The notes: generated by a model not told the origin, from the sequence alone. A stretch of 64,000 bases of DNA from LMUY01 sp964247705 (GCA_964247705.1 CAXTVQ010000002.1:68433-132432), one strand, 5' to 3'; counted from the first letter of the stretch, positions 33,552 to 42,364 are shown. Numbers and translations: made by a program.

Positions 33552-34592
33552 ATGCAAGCCACCACCGACACGCCGGAGCGGACCGCGTTCTACAACAAGA
33601 TCGACGGCAAGAACCTGGCCCCGCTTTGGAAGTCGCTGGCCAACCTGGTGACGCCAGAGCCCGTCAGCCCGTGCCAGCCGGCCTCGTGGCAGTTTGCCGA
33701 AATCCGCGCGGCGATGATGGAGGCGGGCCAACTGATCACCGCCAAGGAAGCCGAACGCCGGGTGCTGGTGCTGGAGAACCCCGGCCTGCGCGGCCAGTCC
33801 AAGATCACCACCGACCTGTATGCCGGCGTGCAGCTCGTGCTGCCCGGTGAAGTTGCCCCCGCGCACCGCCACACGCAGACGGCGTTGCGCTTCGTGCTGG
33901 AGGGCAAGGGCGCCCACACGGTGGTCGGCGGCGAGAAGACGCTGATGAACGTGGGCGATTTCGTGATCACCCCGCCGATGACATGGCACGACCACGGCAA
34001 CGAGAGCGACGCGCCGATGTTCTGGCTGGACGGGCTCGACATCCCGCTCGTGCAGTTCCTGGACGCCTCCTTCGCCGAGCACCATGATGGCGACGAGCAG
34101 CCGATCAACCGTCCGCTGGGCGACAGCCACGCCCGTTACGGCGCCAACATGCTGCCGTTCACGGCCCGGAAGAGCACCGGCTACTCGCCCATCTTCAACT
34201 ACCCGTACGATCGTACCCGCGAGGCGCTCGAGCGGATGAAATCCGCGAACGAGTGGGATGAGTGCCACGGCCTGAAGATGCGCTACGCCAACCCCGAGAC
34301 GGGTGGTCACGCGATGGCGACGATGGGCACGTTCATGCAGCTACTGCCCAAGGGGTTCAAGACCCACGGCTACCGCTCGACCGACGCCACGATCTACGTG
34401 CCGCTGGAGGGTAACGGCCGGAGCACGATTGCGGGCAAGACGTTCGAATGGGGTCCGAAGGACGTGTTCGTCGTGCCGAGCTGGCACCGCGTGGAGCATG
34501 AAGCGGACGAGGAAACGGTGATGTTCTCGTTCTCCGACCGGCCGGTTCAGGAAGCACTGAACCTGTGGCGCGAGGACCGCGGCAACGCCTAG
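33552..34592 (+). CDS. Gentisate 1,2-dioxygenase
   Basis: A 346-residue Fe(II) bicupin enzyme that opens the gentisate ring to maleylpyruvate. The N-terminal cupin carries metal-binding His residues in PAHRHTQTALRFVLEG and PPMTWHDHGNE; the C-terminal cupin includes HGYRSTDATIYVPLEG and VPSWHRVEHEADE. Length fits the family. ATG 33552 is chosen because AGGAGG (33540-33545) is 6 nt upstream; ATG 33546 directly abuts it. Maleylpyruvate isomerase and fumarylpyruvate hydrolase genes are not seen nearby. Confidence 0.92.
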   Translation: MQATTDTPERTAFYNKIDGKNLAPLWKSLANLVTPEPVSPCQPASWQFAEIRAAMMEAGQLITAKEAERRVLVLENPGLRGQSKITTDLYAGVQLVLPGEVAPAHRHTQTALRFVLEGKGAHTVVGGEKTLMNVGDFVITPPMTWHDHGNESDAPMFWLDGLDIPLVQFLDASFAEHHDGDEQPINRPLGDSHARYGANMLPFTARKSTGYSPIFNYPYDRTREALERMKSANEWDECHGLKMRYANPETGGHAMATMGTFMQLLPKGFKTHGYRSTDATIYVPLEGNGRSTIAGKTFEWGPKDVFVVPSWHRVEHEADEETVMFSFSDRPVQEALNLWREDRGNA

Positions 34593-34598
34593 TTGGTT

Positions 34599-35369
34599 TC
34601 AGGTGTCCAGAGGACGACCGTCCTCTGGTGGGGCTTGGGGCAACGCCCCAACCTTCGTTGCGCTGCTCGCAAGGCCTGAACTCACCATGTCTTCCAACAC
34701 CCGGAGTGCCGCCTCCCGCGGTACTGCCGCGCGAACGATCGGCCGCCCTACCACCAAGTAATCAGCCCCACGCCGGATCGCTTCCCCCGGCGTCGCCATG
34801 CGGCGCTGGTCCCCGGCATCGTCGCCGGGCATCCGGATGCCCGGCGTAACCACCAGCAGGTCCGGCCGGCCGGCCTGCTCCCGCAGCGCCGCCGGGTCAT
34901 CGGCCGCCGAGGCGATGATCCCGGCGCAACCCGCCTCCGCCGCCTCCCGCGCGCGCCGGGCGACCAGGGCCGCGACACCCTCGCGGTAGCCCATTGCGTG
35001 CAGCGCCGCATCGTCCAGGCTGGTCAGCACCGTCACCGCCAGGATGCCGAGCTTCGACCCGGCGGTGCCCGACACAGCCGCATCCAAGATCGCGCGGTCA
35101 CCGTGCACCGTGAGGAACCGGGCGCCCCGCCCCGCCACGGACAGCGCGCCGTGGCGGACAGTCTCACCGATGTCATACAATTTGTAGTCCAGGAACACCT
35201 GCAGCCCGGACTGCACCAGCTCGGTGACGAAGGCGTCGGCCCCGGGCTGAAACAACAGCCACATGCCCAGTTTGTAGAAGGTCACGACCCCGTCGAGCGC
35301 ACCCACGATCCGGCGCGCCGCGTCCAGCGTCGGCACGTCGAGTGCGACAATCAGGCGATCGTCAGCTAT
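34599..35369 (-). CDS. pyrF: Orotidine 5'-phosphate decarboxylase with apparent ATA start
   Basis: PyrF converts orotidine monophosphate to UMP. The 256-residue frame has LIVALDVP (substrate Asp), VFLDYKLYDIGETVRHG (catalytic Asp-x-Lys-x-x-Asp region), LLVVTPGIRMPGDDAGDQRR and GADYLVVGRPIVRA. No ATG, GTG or TTG occurs near the true N-terminus. The best start is ATA at 35369-35367, 9 nt after GGAGG and overlapping the upstream deaminase stop; CTG at 35354 is the only near alternative. The last 17 or so residues come from a 51-bp hairpin repeat and extend past the normal family end. Confidence 0.9.
   Translation of the reverse strand: MADDRLIVALDVPTLDAARRIVGALDGVVTFYKLGMWLLFQPGADAFVTELVQSGLQVFLDYKLYDIGETVRHGALSVAGRGARFLTVHGDRAILDAAVSGTAGSKLGILAVTVLTSLDDAALHAMGYREGVAALVARRAREAAEAGCAGIIASAADDPAALREQAGRPDLLVVTPGIRMPGDDAGDQRRMATPGEAIRRGADYLVVGRPIVRAAVPREAALRVLEDMVSSGLASSATKVGALPQAPPEDGRPLDT
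34601..34651 (-). repeat. 51-bp dispersed two-hairpin repeat, copy 1
   Basis: It contains two inverted repeats: a perfect 10-bp stem (34607-34616 with 34619-34628) and a 7-bp TTGGGGC/GCCCCAA stem (34635-34651). The complement matches 53831-53881 at 42 of 51 positions. This copy lies inside the 3' end of pyrF and supplies its terminal codons. It also lies 9 bp after the gentisate dioxygenase stop, so it could act as a bidirectional terminator. Confidence 0.75.
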
Positions 35370-35835
35370 TCGCCTGTTCCTCCGCGGGCGGTGTGTCGTC
35401 CGGGCCGTAATACAGCGCCGCGCACTCGTCGCCGAGCACGCCGCCCACGACCGGCAGATCCTCCCGGTAGGCGTCCTTGATGAAGTCCATCGTGCTGAGG
35501 TGGCGGTCCTCGAAATACATCGCATGGACCTGCGGCCGCTCGGCCCCATACACGATCCGGCCGATCCGCGCCCAGATGCTCGCCATGCTGCACATGCCGC
35601 ACGGTTGCAGCGTCGAATACAGCGTCGTGCCGCGTAATTCCTGCTCACCGACCGCGGCGCACGCCCGGCGGATCGCCACGATCTCGGCATGCGCCGTCGG
35701 ATCGTGGTTGGGATCCACCTCGTTATGCCCTTCCGCGAGCACCTTGCCGTCCCGCACCAGCACGCAGCCGATCGGCGAGCCCGGGTTCTGCTTGCCGAGC
35801 TCGATGGCCCGGCGCATCCAGTCCTCATCCGTCAT
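35362..35835 (-). CDS. Cytidine/deoxycytidylate-family nucleoside deaminase
   Basis: A 157-residue zinc deaminase. Zinc ligands are in PTAHAEIVAI (His, with catalytic Glu) and TLQPCGMCSMAS (two Cys). The N-terminal DEDWMRRAIELGKQN and length resemble cytosine/guanine deaminases and TadA-like proteins; the substrate is undetermined. ATG 35835 is used; a GTG at 35871 overlapping the upstream gene would add 12 residues. Its stop region overlaps the pyrF start, tying it to pyrimidine metabolism by position. Confidence 0.85.
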   Translation of the reverse strand: MTDEDWMRRAIELGKQNPGSPIGCVLVRDGKVLAEGHNEVDPNHDPTAHAEIVAIRRACAAVGEQELRGTTLYSTLQPCGMCSMASIWARIGRIVYGAERPQVHAMYFEDRHLSTMDFIKDAYREDLPVVGGVLGDECAALYYGPDDTPPAEEQANS

Positions 35836-35851
35836 GGCCGGCGGCCGACTA

Positions 35852-37261
35852 TCAGTGTCCAGCGTTTTCACCGGAGAAATCGGGCGCCGCCAGCCCGCTC
35901 GCCGCCAACTGCGCCGACAGCGCCGCCTTCAGCCGCTCCAGCCCCGCCTCGCTGGTCGCCTCGCACCGCGCCACCAGCACCGCCTGCGTGTTGGACGCGC
36001 GCAACAGCCACCAGCCATCCTCGGTGCCGACCCGCACACCGTCGATGTCGGCGACCTTGGCGCCGTCCTGCTTCAGCCGCGCCGCTACCTCCTCAATCAC
36101 GCCGAACTTGCGCGTATCCGGGCAGTCGAACCGCAGTTCCGGCGTGTTGATCACCTGCGGCATCGCCTCGCGCACCGCCGAGAGCTTGCCGTCCATGCGG
36201 GCCACGATGCCCAACAGACGCACGGCGGCATACAGCGCATCGTCGAACCCATACCAGCGGTCGGCGAAGAACACGTGGCCGCTCATCTCGCCCGCCAGCG
36301 GCGACCCGGTTTCCGCCATCTTCGCCTTTATCAGCGAATGACCGGTCTTCCACATCAACGGCGTGCCGTTGGCGCGCGCGATCTCGTCGAACAGCACTTG
36401 GCTCGCCTTCACGTCGGCGATGATGGTGCCCTTGGGATGCTGCTTCAGCACGTCGCGTGCCAGGATCACCAGCAACTGATCGCCGAACAGCATCGCTCCG
36501 CTGTCGTCCACCACGCCGATCCGGTCCGCGTCGCCGTCGAACGCGATGCCGAGATCCGCGCCCTGCTCCCGCACCGCCGCGATCAACGCCTCGAGGTTTT
36601 TCGGCACCGTCGGGTCGGGATGATGGTTCGGGAAGTTTCCGTCGATCTCACCGAACAGCACCGTATGCTTGCCCGGCAACGAGCGAACCAGACGCTGCAG
36701 CACCTCGCCCGCAGCCCCGTTGCCGTTGTCCCAAACGACATTGAGGATCCGGTCGCCACCATCCCAGTCACTGATGAGCCGCGTGATGTAGTCGGCCGTC
36801 ACGTCCACGTTCCGCACCGAACCCGGCGCTTCCGGCACGATATCGCCGGCGGCGGCCATGGTGCCGATATGGCGGATCTGATCGCCGAAGAACGGCTTGC
36901 GGCCGATCATCATCTTGAAGCCGTTGTAGTCGGGCGGATTATGGCTGCCCGTCACCATCACGGCACCCGCCGTCTCCTGCGTCGTTGCCGTGTAGTACAG
37001 CATCGGCGTCGGGCACAATCCCACCCGCAGCACCTCGAGCCCGCATTCCATCAGGCCCCGGACCAACTCCGGCTCCAGCGCCGGCGAGGACAACCGGCCG
37101 TCATAACCCACCGCAACCGTCTTGCCACCGGCGCGCACCAGGATGCTGCCGAAGCAACGCCCGATGGCATACGCATCCGCCGGGTGCAACGTGCGGCCGA
37201 CAACGCCGCGGATGTCATATTCCCGCAGTGAGGTCGGATCGAAATCGTGGCGGAAACTCAT
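35852..37261 (-). CDS. Phosphomannomutase/phosphoglucomutase
   Basis: A 469-residue AlgC-type enzyme that interconverts 1- and 6-phosphates of mannose or glucose for surface polysaccharide precursors. The phosphoserine loop is VMVTGSHNPPDYNGFK (Ser about 108), the Mg loop is IAFDGDADRIGVVD, the sugar-binding loop is GEMSGHVFFADR and the phosphate-binding loop is LLRASNTQAVLVARCEA. It lies 7 bp downstream of galU, which uses the glucose-1-phosphate it makes. Its end overlaps the possible GTG start of the deaminase. Confidence 0.93.
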   Translation of the reverse strand: MSFRHDFDPTSLREYDIRGVVGRTLHPADAYAIGRCFGSILVRAGGKTVAVGYDGRLSSPALEPELVRGLMECGLEVLRVGLCPTPMLYYTATTQETAGAVMVTGSHNPPDYNGFKMMIGRKPFFGDQIRHIGTMAAAGDIVPEAPGSVRNVDVTADYITRLISDWDGGDRILNVVWDNGNGAAGEVLQRLVRSLPGKHTVLFGEIDGNFPNHHPDPTVPKNLEALIAAVREQGADLGIAFDGDADRIGVVDDSGAMLFGDQLLVILARDVLKQHPKGTIIADVKASQVLFDEIARANGTPLMWKTGHSLIKAKMAETGSPLAGEMSGHVFFADRWYGFDDALYAAVRLLGIVARMDGKLSAVREAMPQVINTPELRFDCPDTRKFGVIEEVAARLKQDGAKVADIDGVRVGTEDGWWLLRASNTQAVLVARCEATSEAGLERLKAALSAQLAASGLAAPDFSGENAGH

Positions 37262-37268
37262 GCCGGAA

Positions 37269-38138
37269 TCACTCGCGATACTTGGTCAGGAACCTGCGAA
37301 CCTCGTCCTTGAGGTCCGGCCGCTGCAGGGCAAAGGCGATCTGGGCCTCAAGGAACCCTATCTTGTCGCCGCAGTCGAACCGCTCGCCTTCGTAGCGCAG
37401 CCCGTGGAACGGGACATGACCGATCATCTTCGCCATGGCATCGGTCAGTTGGACCTCGTTGCCGGCGCCCCGCTCCATCTTGTTCAGGTAGCCCAGGACC
37501 TCCGGCATCAGGACGTAGCGGCCGATGATCGACAGGTTGGACGGCGCGTCGGCCGGAGCCGGCTTCTCCACCAGGCCCGTCACTTCAACCAGGTGCCCGT
37601 CATCCTTGCCGATCTCGAGGATCCCGTAGCGGTTGGTCTGCTCGCGCGGCACTTCCGTCACGGCGACCACGTTGCCGCCCGTCTCCCGATACGCGTCGGC
37701 CAACTGCTTCAGGCAGGGTGTCTTGCTGAGAACCAGGTCGTCCGGCAACAGGATGGCGAACGGATCGTCGCCGATGAACGCCCGCGCGCACCAGATCGCA
37801 TGACCAAGGCCCAACGGCACCTGCTGACGCACGGTGGCGATCGAACCCGGCTGCACCGCCATGTCGCGCAGCATCTGCATGATCTCATGTTTGCCGCGCT
37901 CCTTGAGCGTGGCCTCGAGTTCGAACGCGATGTCGAAATGTTCCACCAGGCCCGTCTTGCCTCGGCCGGTCACCATGCAGAATTGCTCGATCCCGGCCGC
38001 CCGAGCCTCCTCGACCGCATATTGGATCAAAGGCTTATCGACGACGGGAAGCATCTCCTTGGCAGTCGCCTTGGTCGCGGGAAGGAACCGGGTTCCAAGG
38101 CCTGCCACGGGAAGAACAGCCTTACGCAGCGGCTTCAT
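37269..38138 (-). CDS. galU: UTP-glucose-1-phosphate uridylyltransferase
   Basis: A 289-residue nucleotidyltransferase making UDP-glucose. The N-terminal signature is KAVLPVAGLGTRFLPATKATAKEMLPVVDKPLIQYAVEEA; further conserved parts are FCMVTGRGKTGLVEHFD, ILLPDDLVL and the late CGDKIGFLEA. ATG 38138 gives the canonical MKPLRKAVLPVAG; the longer frame adds 22 poor residues. It forms a small operon with the downstream phosphomannomutase. Confidence 0.95.
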   Translation of the reverse strand: MKPLRKAVLPVAGLGTRFLPATKATAKEMLPVVDKPLIQYAVEEARAAGIEQFCMVTGRGKTGLVEHFDIAFELEATLKERGKHEIMQMLRDMAVQPGSIATVRQQVPLGLGHAIWCARAFIGDDPFAILLPDDLVLSKTPCLKQLADAYRETGGNVVAVTEVPREQTNRYGILEIGKDDGHLVEVTGLVEKPAPADAPSNLSIIGRYVLMPEVLGYLNKMERGAGNEVQLTDAMAKMIGHVPFHGLRYEGERFDCGDKIGFLEAQIAFALQRPDLKDEVRRFLTKYRE

Positions 38139-38255
38139 TGAGAATCCTGATGTAAGAGCGCTACCTGGCTCGGAGAATGAGCCGTTGCTAATGATTGGTG
38201 CCACGCCGCTGCTCAGCCAGCAAGGGACCTTTCTGTTGCGTTACCGCCGCTCCAT

Positions 38256-40535
38256 TCACGCCGAACTCAGCGCTTCCGTCGCAGCAATCGCACTTAAGTT
38301 GACGATGCCCCGTGCCGTGACACTCGGCACTAAAACGTGGATCGGCCGGCTCATGCCGAGAAGTATCGGCCCGACCGGCAGCCCATCACCACTCGCCTTG
38401 AGAAGATTGAACGCGATGTTTGCCGCGTCCAGACCCGGCATCACAAGCAAGTTGGCCGTACCGGAAAGCTGGCTATCCGGCACGGCGCGGTCGCGGATCG
38501 CCTCGCTCAGCGCCGCGTCGGCGTGCATCTCGCCGTCCACCTCCAACTCCGGCGCCTGATCGCGGATCAAACCGAGGGCGCGGCGCATCTTGCGGGCAGG
38601 CACCGAGTTGCCGGCGCCGAAGGAGGAGTGCGACAGCAACGCCGCCTTGGGCACGATCCCGAAGCTCTTCACCACTTCGGCGGCAAGCAGCGTCATCTCC
38701 GCCACCTCCTCCGCCGTAGGGTCGATCGTGACATGGGTGTCGCAGAAGAACAGCGCCCCGTTGTTGAGGATCAGCGCGGACAAGGCATATACCCGCGACA
38801 CGGTCGACCGCTTGGGTATGATCGGCAACGCGTAGGCCAAGTGCCGCTGCCAATCGCCGGAGCCGCCGACGATCGCTGCATCCGCCAACCCGGCATGCAG
38901 CAGCATCGAGGCCACCACCGTCACCCGGTTGCGCATCCGCCGCGCTGCGGCATCCGGGGGCACGCCGCGGCGCCCGACCAGCCGCTGGTAAGCCGCGATC
39001 AGCGGATCGAACACCTCGTGGTCCAGCGCCGGGTCGAGCACGCGCACGCTTTGGTCGAGGTTCAGGCGCAGGCCCATGTCGGCGACGCGGGAGGCGATCA
39101 CGCCCCGCCGGCCGATCAGGATGGGTTGCGCAATGCCTTCGTCCACGATGGTCTGGGCCGCGCGCAACACCCGCTCGTCCTCGCCATCGGCATACACGAT
39201 CCGCCGCGGGGATTTCCGCGCCGCCTCGAACACGGGCCGCATGAGCTGGCCGGAGCGGTAGACGAACACCTCCAGCTCGCGCCGGTACGCCGCGAAGTCC
39301 TCGATCGGCCGGGTCGCGACGCCGGTGCGCATCGCCGCCTGCGCCACGGCGGGCGCGATCTGCAGGATCAGCCGGGGGTCGAACGGCTTGGGAATGATGT
39401 AGTCGGGGCCGAACACGGGGGCAGCGCCGCCGTAAGCCGCGGCCACGACCTCGCTCGCCTCCACCCGCGCCAGCACCGCGATCGCCTCGACGCAGGCAAC
39501 TTTCATTTCCTCGTTGATCGTGGTGGCGCCGACGTCCAGCGCCCCGCGGAAGATGAACGGGAAGCAAAGCACGTTGTTGACCTGGTTCGGATAGTCGCTG
39601 CGCCCCGTCGCCACGATCGCGTCCGGCCGTGCCGCGCGCACCGCCTCGGGCAGGATTTCCGGCTCCGGGTTGGCCAGCGCCAGGATCAGCGGCTTCTCAC
39701 CCAGAAGATGCAGCCACTCGGCCTTGAGCACCCTCGGCGCCGAGAGGCCCAGGAAGATGTCCGCACCTGGCAGCGCCTCCGGCAGGGTGCGCGCATTGGA
39801 CGGGTTGGCGTAGTTCGCCATGTTGGGCAGCATGTCGGGGTCCCGCCCCGCGTAGATCACGCCCTTGATGTCCGTCAGCGTGACGTTGGCCGGGTTCAGG
39901 CCCATCGTGACGAGCAGGTCCACGCAGGCCAGCGCCGCCGCACCGGCGCCCGACGTGACCAGCCGAACGTCCTCCAGCCGCTTTCCCTGTAATTCCAGCC
40001 CGTTGCGCACGGCGGCGGCCACGATGATGGCGGTGCCATGCTGGTCGTCGTGAAATACCGGGATCTTCATCGTCTCGCGCAGCCGCCGCTCGATGCCGAA
40101 GCACTCGGGCGCCTTGATGTCCTCGAGATTGATCGCGCCGAACGTGGGCTCGAGCGCCTGGACCACCTCGATGAACCGCTCCGGATCCGCCGCGTCCACT
40201 TCGATGTCGAAGCAATCGATACCGGCAAACTTCTTGAAGAGCACGGCCTTGCCCTCCATCACCGGCTTGCCCGCCAGCGCGCCGATGTTGCCGAGGCCCA
40301 GCACCGCCGTCCCGTTCGACACGACGCCCACCAGGTTGCCGCGCGCCGTGTAGTCATACGCCGTGAGCGGGTCAGCCTTGATCGCCTCGCACGCCGCCGC
40401 GACGCCCGGAGAGTAGGCCAGCGCCAGGTCCCGCTGCGTGGCCATGCGCTTCGTCGGCACGACCTCCAGCTTCCCAGGGTGCGGCAGCCGGTGATAGTCC
40501 AGCGCGGCCTTCCTGAAGTCCTCATCCATCGCCAT
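38256..40535 (-). CDS. maeB: NADP-dependent malic enzyme with phosphotransacetylase-like domain
   Basis: A 759-residue chimeric enzyme converting malate to pyruvate. The malic domain (about 1-430) includes RDLALAYSPGVA, FDIEVDAADPERF, FHDDQHGTAIIVAAA and the NADP loop VTSGAGAAALACVDLL. The C-terminal half (about 435-755) is phosphate acetyltransferase-like and probably regulatory (acetyl-CoA sensing), ending with LVMPGLDAANIAFNLLK and GPILLGMSRPIHVL. The architecture and length match alphaproteobacterial MaeB. GGGAG precedes the chosen ATG; a second ATG six nt downstream is also possible. Confidence 0.95.
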   Translation of the reverse strand: MAMDEDFRKAALDYHRLPHPGKLEVVPTKRMATQRDLALAYSPGVAAACEAIKADPLTAYDYTARGNLVGVVSNGTAVLGLGNIGALAGKPVMEGKAVLFKKFAGIDCFDIEVDAADPERFIEVVQALEPTFGAINLEDIKAPECFGIERRLRETMKIPVFHDDQHGTAIIVAAAVRNGLELQGKRLEDVRLVTSGAGAAALACVDLLVTMGLNPANVTLTDIKGVIYAGRDPDMLPNMANYANPSNARTLPEALPGADIFLGLSAPRVLKAEWLHLLGEKPLILALANPEPEILPEAVRAARPDAIVATGRSDYPNQVNNVLCFPFIFRGALDVGATTINEEMKVACVEAIAVLARVEASEVVAAAYGGAAPVFGPDYIIPKPFDPRLILQIAPAVAQAAMRTGVATRPIEDFAAYRRELEVFVYRSGQLMRPVFEAARKSPRRIVYADGEDERVLRAAQTIVDEGIAQPILIGRRGVIASRVADMGLRLNLDQSVRVLDPALDHEVFDPLIAAYQRLVGRRGVPPDAAARRMRNRVTVVASMLLHAGLADAAIVGGSGDWQRHLAYALPIIPKRSTVSRVYALSALILNNGALFFCDTHVTIDPTAEEVAEMTLLAAEVVKSFGIVPKAALLSHSSFGAGNSVPARKMRRALGLIRDQAPELEVDGEMHADAALSEAIRDRAVPDSQLSGTANLLVMPGLDAANIAFNLLKASGDGLPVGPILLGMSRPIHVLVPSVTARGIVNLSAIAATEALSSA

Positions 40536-40611
40536 TTCGCTCCCTATGGCCTTCAGTTACGGGCCGGGAAGGCGAAGATGCAACCAGGCGCCTTCAGGGG
40601 ATCAGGTCAAA

Positions 40612-40694
40612 TGCGGTCGAGAAGACTCGAACTTCCACAGGGTTTCCCCCACAAGCACCTCAAGCTTGCGCGTCTACCATTTCGCCACGACCGC
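40612..40694 (-). tRNA. tRNA-Leu (anticodon GAG)
   Basis: On the minus strand a class II tRNA of 83 nt folds cleanly: acceptor GCGGTCG pairs with CGACCGC followed by discriminator A, anticodon stem CAAGC/GCTTG encloses loop TTGAGGT (anticodon GAG), there is a long variable arm, and the T loop is TTCGAGT. The 3' CCA is not encoded. Confidence 0.95.
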
Positions 40695-40718
40695 ACCGTG
40701 GGCAGCGGCCTATAGCGG

Positions 40719-41396
40719 ATGGACACGCCGGTATCAACTGCGCCGGTGCCGGACCAGGCAGCGGTGGCATGGCGGGTGTCGGACGACCCGGTCGGCTACG
40801 CGGAGGCACTGGCCGCGATGCAGGACCAGGTCGCCAGGATCCGCGCCGGCTCGGCCGAGGAGACGGTATGGCTGCTGCAACACCCGCCGCTGTTTACCGC
40901 CGGAACCAGCGCCCAGCCCTGCGATCTCATGAACCCGCAGAATTTCCCGACCTACGCAGCCGGACGGGGAGGCCAGTGGACCTATCACGGTCCCGGCCAA
41001 CGCACCGCTTATGTCATGCTGGACCTGACCCGGCGACACGGCCAGGTCGCCCCGCGCGACGTTCGGGCCTTCGTCTGGGGCCTCGAAGAGTGGCTGATCC
41101 GTGCCCTCGGCCGCTTCAACATACGGGGCGAACGCCGGCCCGGCCGGGTCGGCATCTGGGTCGCAGGGCCCGGCGGCGAGGCCAAGATCGCCGCCATCGG
41201 CGTGCGGGTGACCCGTTGGGTCAGTTGGCACGGGGTCGCGCTCAACATCTCCCCGGATCTCGGCCATTTCGACGGTATCGTTCCCTGCGGCATCCGCGAG
41301 CACGGTGTCACCAGCCTGGAAGCACTCGGCTTGACGGCGACCCTGGAGGACGCGGACCTCGCCTTGCGCGCGGCCTGGCCTGGCGTGTTCGGCTGA
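40719..41396 (+). CDS. lipB: Octanoyltransferase LipB
   Basis: LipB transfers octanoyl groups from acyl carrier protein to lipoate-dependent enzyme subunits. The 225-residue protein has LLQHPPLFTAGTSA, RGGQWTYHGPGQRTAYVMLDL, the catalytic Lys region AKIAAIGVRVTRWVSWHGVALNI and the catalytic Cys in VPCGIREHGVTSLEAL. Length and motif order fit the family. It diverges from tRNA-Leu and is transcribed alone or with the small Tudor-domain gene 51 bp later. Confidence 0.95.
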   Translation: MDTPVSTAPVPDQAAVAWRVSDDPVGYAEALAAMQDQVARIRAGSAEETVWLLQHPPLFTAGTSAQPCDLMNPQNFPTYAAGRGGQWTYHGPGQRTAYVMLDLTRRHGQVAPRDVRAFVWGLEEWLIRALGRFNIRGERRPGRVGIWVAGPGGEAKIAAIGVRVTRWVSWHGVALNISPDLGHFDGIVPCGIREHGVTSLEALGLTATLEDADLALRAAWPGVFG

Positions 41397-41447
41397 ACTC
41401 CGTGCCGCCGGGAGGCGTTGCGAACCCGGCAACATGACGAGGTAACG

Positions 41448-41660
41448 ATGACTCAACGACCCAAGAAGGGCGACAAGGTCGAGTGGGGCGCCGCCCAGGG
41501 CAAGATCAAGGGCGAGGTCGAGAAAGTCGTCACCAGCACGACCAAGATCAAAGGCCACGTCGCAGAAGCGACGAAAGAAGAGCCGCAAGTGCTCGTGCAT
41601 AGCGATAAAACCGGCGCCAAGGCCGTTCACAAGCCCGAGGAGCTGCATAAGGCAAAGTGA
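41448..41660 (+). CDS. Small hypervirulence-associated Tudor-domain-like protein (DUF2945)
   Basis: A 70-residue, highly charged protein. KKGDKVEWGAAQGKIKGEVEKVVTS and VLVHSDKTGAKAVHKPEEL match the DUF2945/HVA1 pattern, a small beta-barrel of unclear function. ATG 41448 follows GAGG at about 6 nt; the longer frame from 41418 has no such site. Confidence 0.82.
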   Translation: MTQRPKKGDKVEWGAAQGKIKGEVEKVVTSTTKIKGHVAEATKEEPQVLVHSDKTGAKAVHKPEELHKAK

Positions 41661-41682
41661 CGCACCGCCAAATCTTGCCAAC

Positions 41683-41711
41683 GGTGGGCTGCCCCCTGTG
41701 AGCAACCCACC
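41683..41711. terminator. Hairpin between convergent genes
   Basis: Ten-bp arms with one mismatch (GGTGGGCTGC / GCAACCCACC) and a 9-nt loop lie between the Tudor-domain gene and the convergent Pro/Tyr-rich gene. No T-run follows in either direction, so termination activity is uncertain. Confidence 0.5.
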
Positions 41712-41732
41712 AGTCCTGCGGCGAGAAGACGC

Positions 41733-42170
41733 CTAGTAAAACGGGAAGAAGGGGAATAGCGGCCGGTAGTAACCGTAAGCCGGGGGATAAGCCGCATAGC
41801 CCGGCGCATAATACGGGTACGGTGCCGCATACACCGGCGTAGGGTAGGCCGCATACGGATACGGCGCCGCTACTGGATATCCCGGCGCTCCGGCCGGCGG
41901 TGCCACGTTCGCGTAGCCCGGCAACGGCCGTGCAGGCGCGTATGGCGCTGCATTGGCCTGCGGCGGCGATGGAAGCCGAAACGGCGCCGGCGTCAGCCCG
42001 GTGCCATTTAACTGACCTTGGTTGAGCGACTCGACCTGCGCGTCTCCGGTATTGTTGCCGGCGTCGTTGCGATGATCGACGTTGGAATACGGATTGTTGG
42101 CATTGGCTGCAAAAGCCGCAACCGGTGTGCCGAGGACCAGCCCCGTTACGATGACTGCGAACTGCTTCAC
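41733..42170 (-). CDS. Exported proline/tyrosine-rich hypothetical protein
   Basis: A 145-residue protein with a clear signal peptide (KQFAVIVTGLVLGTPVAAFAANA). The mature N-terminus is Asn/Asp-rich (NPYSNVDHRNDAGNNTGD), then the chain becomes Pro/Ala/Tyr-rich with many YP and APY repeats, ending YYRPLFPFFPFY. It is probably disordered and envelope-associated. GTG 42170 is the start: GGAGG lies 6 nt upstream and the signal peptide begins there. No family was recognised. The upstream region runs into the tandem repeat and assembly gap. Confidence 0.72.
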   Translation of the reverse strand: MKQFAVIVTGLVLGTPVAAFAANANNPYSNVDHRNDAGNNTGDAQVESLNQGQLNGTGLTPAPFRLPSPPQANAAPYAPARPLPGYANVAPPAGAPGYPVAAPYPYAAYPTPVYAAPYPYYAPGYAAYPPAYGYYRPLFPFFPFY

Positions 42171-42212
42171 GTAAGCCTCCTCCCATGCCCTGACGGCCGC
42201 CAGAACCGGCGG

Positions 42213-42364
42213 CCCAATCACTTGGCAAACCCAATTACTTGGCAAACCCAANNNNNNNNNNNNNNNNNNNNNNNNNNNNNNNNNNNNNNNNNNNNNNNNN
42301 NNNNNNNNNNNNNNNNNNNNNNNNNNNNNNNNNNNNNNNNNNNNNNNNNNNTACTTGGCAAACG
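42213..42364. repeat. 17-bp tandem repeat interrupted by a 100-N assembly gap
   Basis: Units CCCAATCACTTGGCAAA (42213-42229) and CCCAATTACTTGGCAAA (42230-42246) are followed by the start of a third copy, then 100 N (42252-42351), then TACTTGGCAAA resuming mid-unit. The gap therefore falls inside a tandem array of unknown length. Together with flanking DNA, 42171-42498 contains no identified gene. Confidence 0.85.

Noticed and set aside
42213..42364. Possible CRISPR array at the gap
   Set aside because: The 17-bp units are contiguous with no spacers and there are no cas genes.
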